Shown here piece by piece: positions 63,499 to 64,000 of a stretch of 64,000 nt of DNA. Every line of letters begins with the position of its first letter. Position 1 is the first letter of the stretch. The position numbers were made by a program, and so were the translations under genes. The stretch comes from an uncultured Aquimarina sp. Its GTDB lineage: Bacteria > Bacteroidota > Bacteroidia > Flavobacteriales > Flavobacteriaceae. The stretch lies in assembly GCA_947500845.1 (NCBI GenBank), contig CANMTP010000009.1, forward strand, positions 62,001 through 126,000. The letters run 5' to 3'. The notes beneath the pieces are model-generated. The model was not told the DNA's origin. It searched no databases and was given only the letters and a program-made list of their open reading frames with translations.

Positions 63499-63554
63499 TA
63501 AATATAGCCCTCGGTTCGATTATTTACTGTCAGAATCCCAAGCATTTACGGCAC
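63499..63554 (-). promoter_or_regulatory. Candidate promoter of the SnoaL-VOC/cyclase operon
   Basis: On the minus strand: TATATTTA -7-like box at 63506-63499; CTGACAG starts 27 bp upstream (63533), and GTGCCGTAAAT starts a further 21 bp upstream (63554). The GTAAAT part repeats in both half-sites. Geometry as in the other candidate activator sites. Confidence 0.4.
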
Positions 63555-63558
63555 TTTA

Positions 63559-63999
63559 TTAGCTTTCAAGTTCTTCAAGAATGCGATTGGCGCCAGAAGC
63601 TATGCCTTTTAAAAGATGTAGCCTTATTGGGAAACCTTCTCTAATCCATTTGTTCATCAATGGAACAGGCACTCGCATAATATAAGAGTGCGATGTGGCG
63701 GTAACTTTTACAGGTGCGATAGCATCTATCACTTTGATACCACTATGCCAGGTACCGATTTTATCTGTTTCATATATTAATGGTTCGGTATTATTCGGAA
63801 GAAAGCGTTCCATTTTCCAACTTCCGTACAAGAGAATCCAAAACGCATCGGTTACTACCGATTCTTCCCTTACCACTTCGTTGGCTTCAAAACCGAACTC
63901 ATCTGCTTCTTCTGCTACTTGTTCTAATTGCTTTTTCGAAAGCGCATTAAAAAAAGGCACTTTACTTAATTTCTCGATGTTTATTGCTGTGGGTCTCAT
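63559..63999 (-). CDS. cNMP-binding-like single-domain protein (paralogue of 59331)
   Basis: 146 residues from the ATG at 63999, two bases from the window end, so a longer N-terminus outside the window is possible. A single CRP-like beta-barrel domain: IEKLSKVPFFNALSKKQLEQV, DEFGFEANEVV, AFWILLYGSWKMERF, TSHSYIMRVPV. No HTH. It lacks the signal seen in its paralogue, at least in the visible part. The family may be small sensors or structural barrels; function unknown. Confidence 0.75.
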   Translation of the reverse strand: MRPTAINIEKLSKVPFFNALSKKQLEQVAEEADEFGFEANEVVREESVVTDAFWILLYGSWKMERFLPNNTEPLIYETDKIGTWHSGIKVIDAIAPVKVTATSHSYIMRVPVPLMNKWIREGFPIRLHLLKGIASGANRILEELES

Positions 64000-64000
64000 T

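Overview
The window looks like a marine-type Flavobacteriia (Bacteroidota) chromosome. The signs are low-to-moderate GC, TAnnTTTG-type -7 promoter boxes, A-rich leaders in place of strong Shine-Dalgarno sites, NodT/HAE1 efflux genes, RteC, and a CTnDOT-style tra operon (DUF4134, DUF4133, TraG, DUF4141, TraJ, TraK, TraM, TraN). No tRNA or rRNA gene is secure. All identifications come from reading motifs; no database search was run.

Layout. (1) 1-6.2 kb: the end of an IorB-like molybdenum hydroxylase, an alpha/beta hydrolase, a beta-barrel-like protein, a zinc alcohol dehydrogenase and an AraC regulator. Between them lie two decayed gene pieces: a second AraC C-terminus and an SDR fragment. (2) 6.3-10.7 kb: a very large sigma-54 activator with about six GAF domains, several of them recently amplified. 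(3) 10.8-30.1 kb: a small-molecule stress and detoxification region holding VOC and SnoaL proteins, a redoxin, quinone-reductase-like MDR, USP, bestrophin, AraC, OYE, SDRs, an ABM monooxygenase, a complete RND pump, GNAT and a membrane LuxR protein. It is driven by six promoters that share one exact architecture. (4) 30.2-34.1 kb: the regulatory and replication-like head of a conjugative element (RteC, HTH, ATPase, EEP-fold protein). (5) 34.4-44.1 kb: a six-gene overlapping defence operon, TrlF-like PHP-ATPase + Wadjet JetABCD + DUF4365 fusion. (6) 44.3-52.3 kb: an amidase and a compact conjugation operon. (7) 52.7-57.2 kb: a minus-strand operon of AbiEi/AbiEii, DUF4238, a PIN-like protein and an unknown protein. 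(8) 57.7-64 kb: detoxification genes again (two SDRs, MDR dehydrogenase, ABM-2TM fusion, cyclase, SnoaL-VOC fusion) plus two cNMP-binding-like single-domain proteins. Regions 3 and 8 are alike in gene content, so the 30-57 kb block may be an insertion into a detoxification locus.

Main result. Six intergenic regions (10821, 16347, 16724, 18002, 20903, 28013) each carry TACCA-like half-sites exactly 21 bp apart, with the second half-site starting exactly 27 bp before a TAnnTTTG-like -7 box. This fits a class-II activator bound as a direct repeat in place of the -33 element. The AraC protein at 15415-16314, encoded at the end of the first operon so controlled, is the obvious candidate. Several of these transcripts begin with tiny ORFs, including a tandemly duplicated 26-residue peptide. 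A weaker second motif class (CT/GT-n-ACA, also 27 bp before the -7 box) precedes the hydrolase, the 57688 SDR and the 63482 SnoaL-VOC gene.
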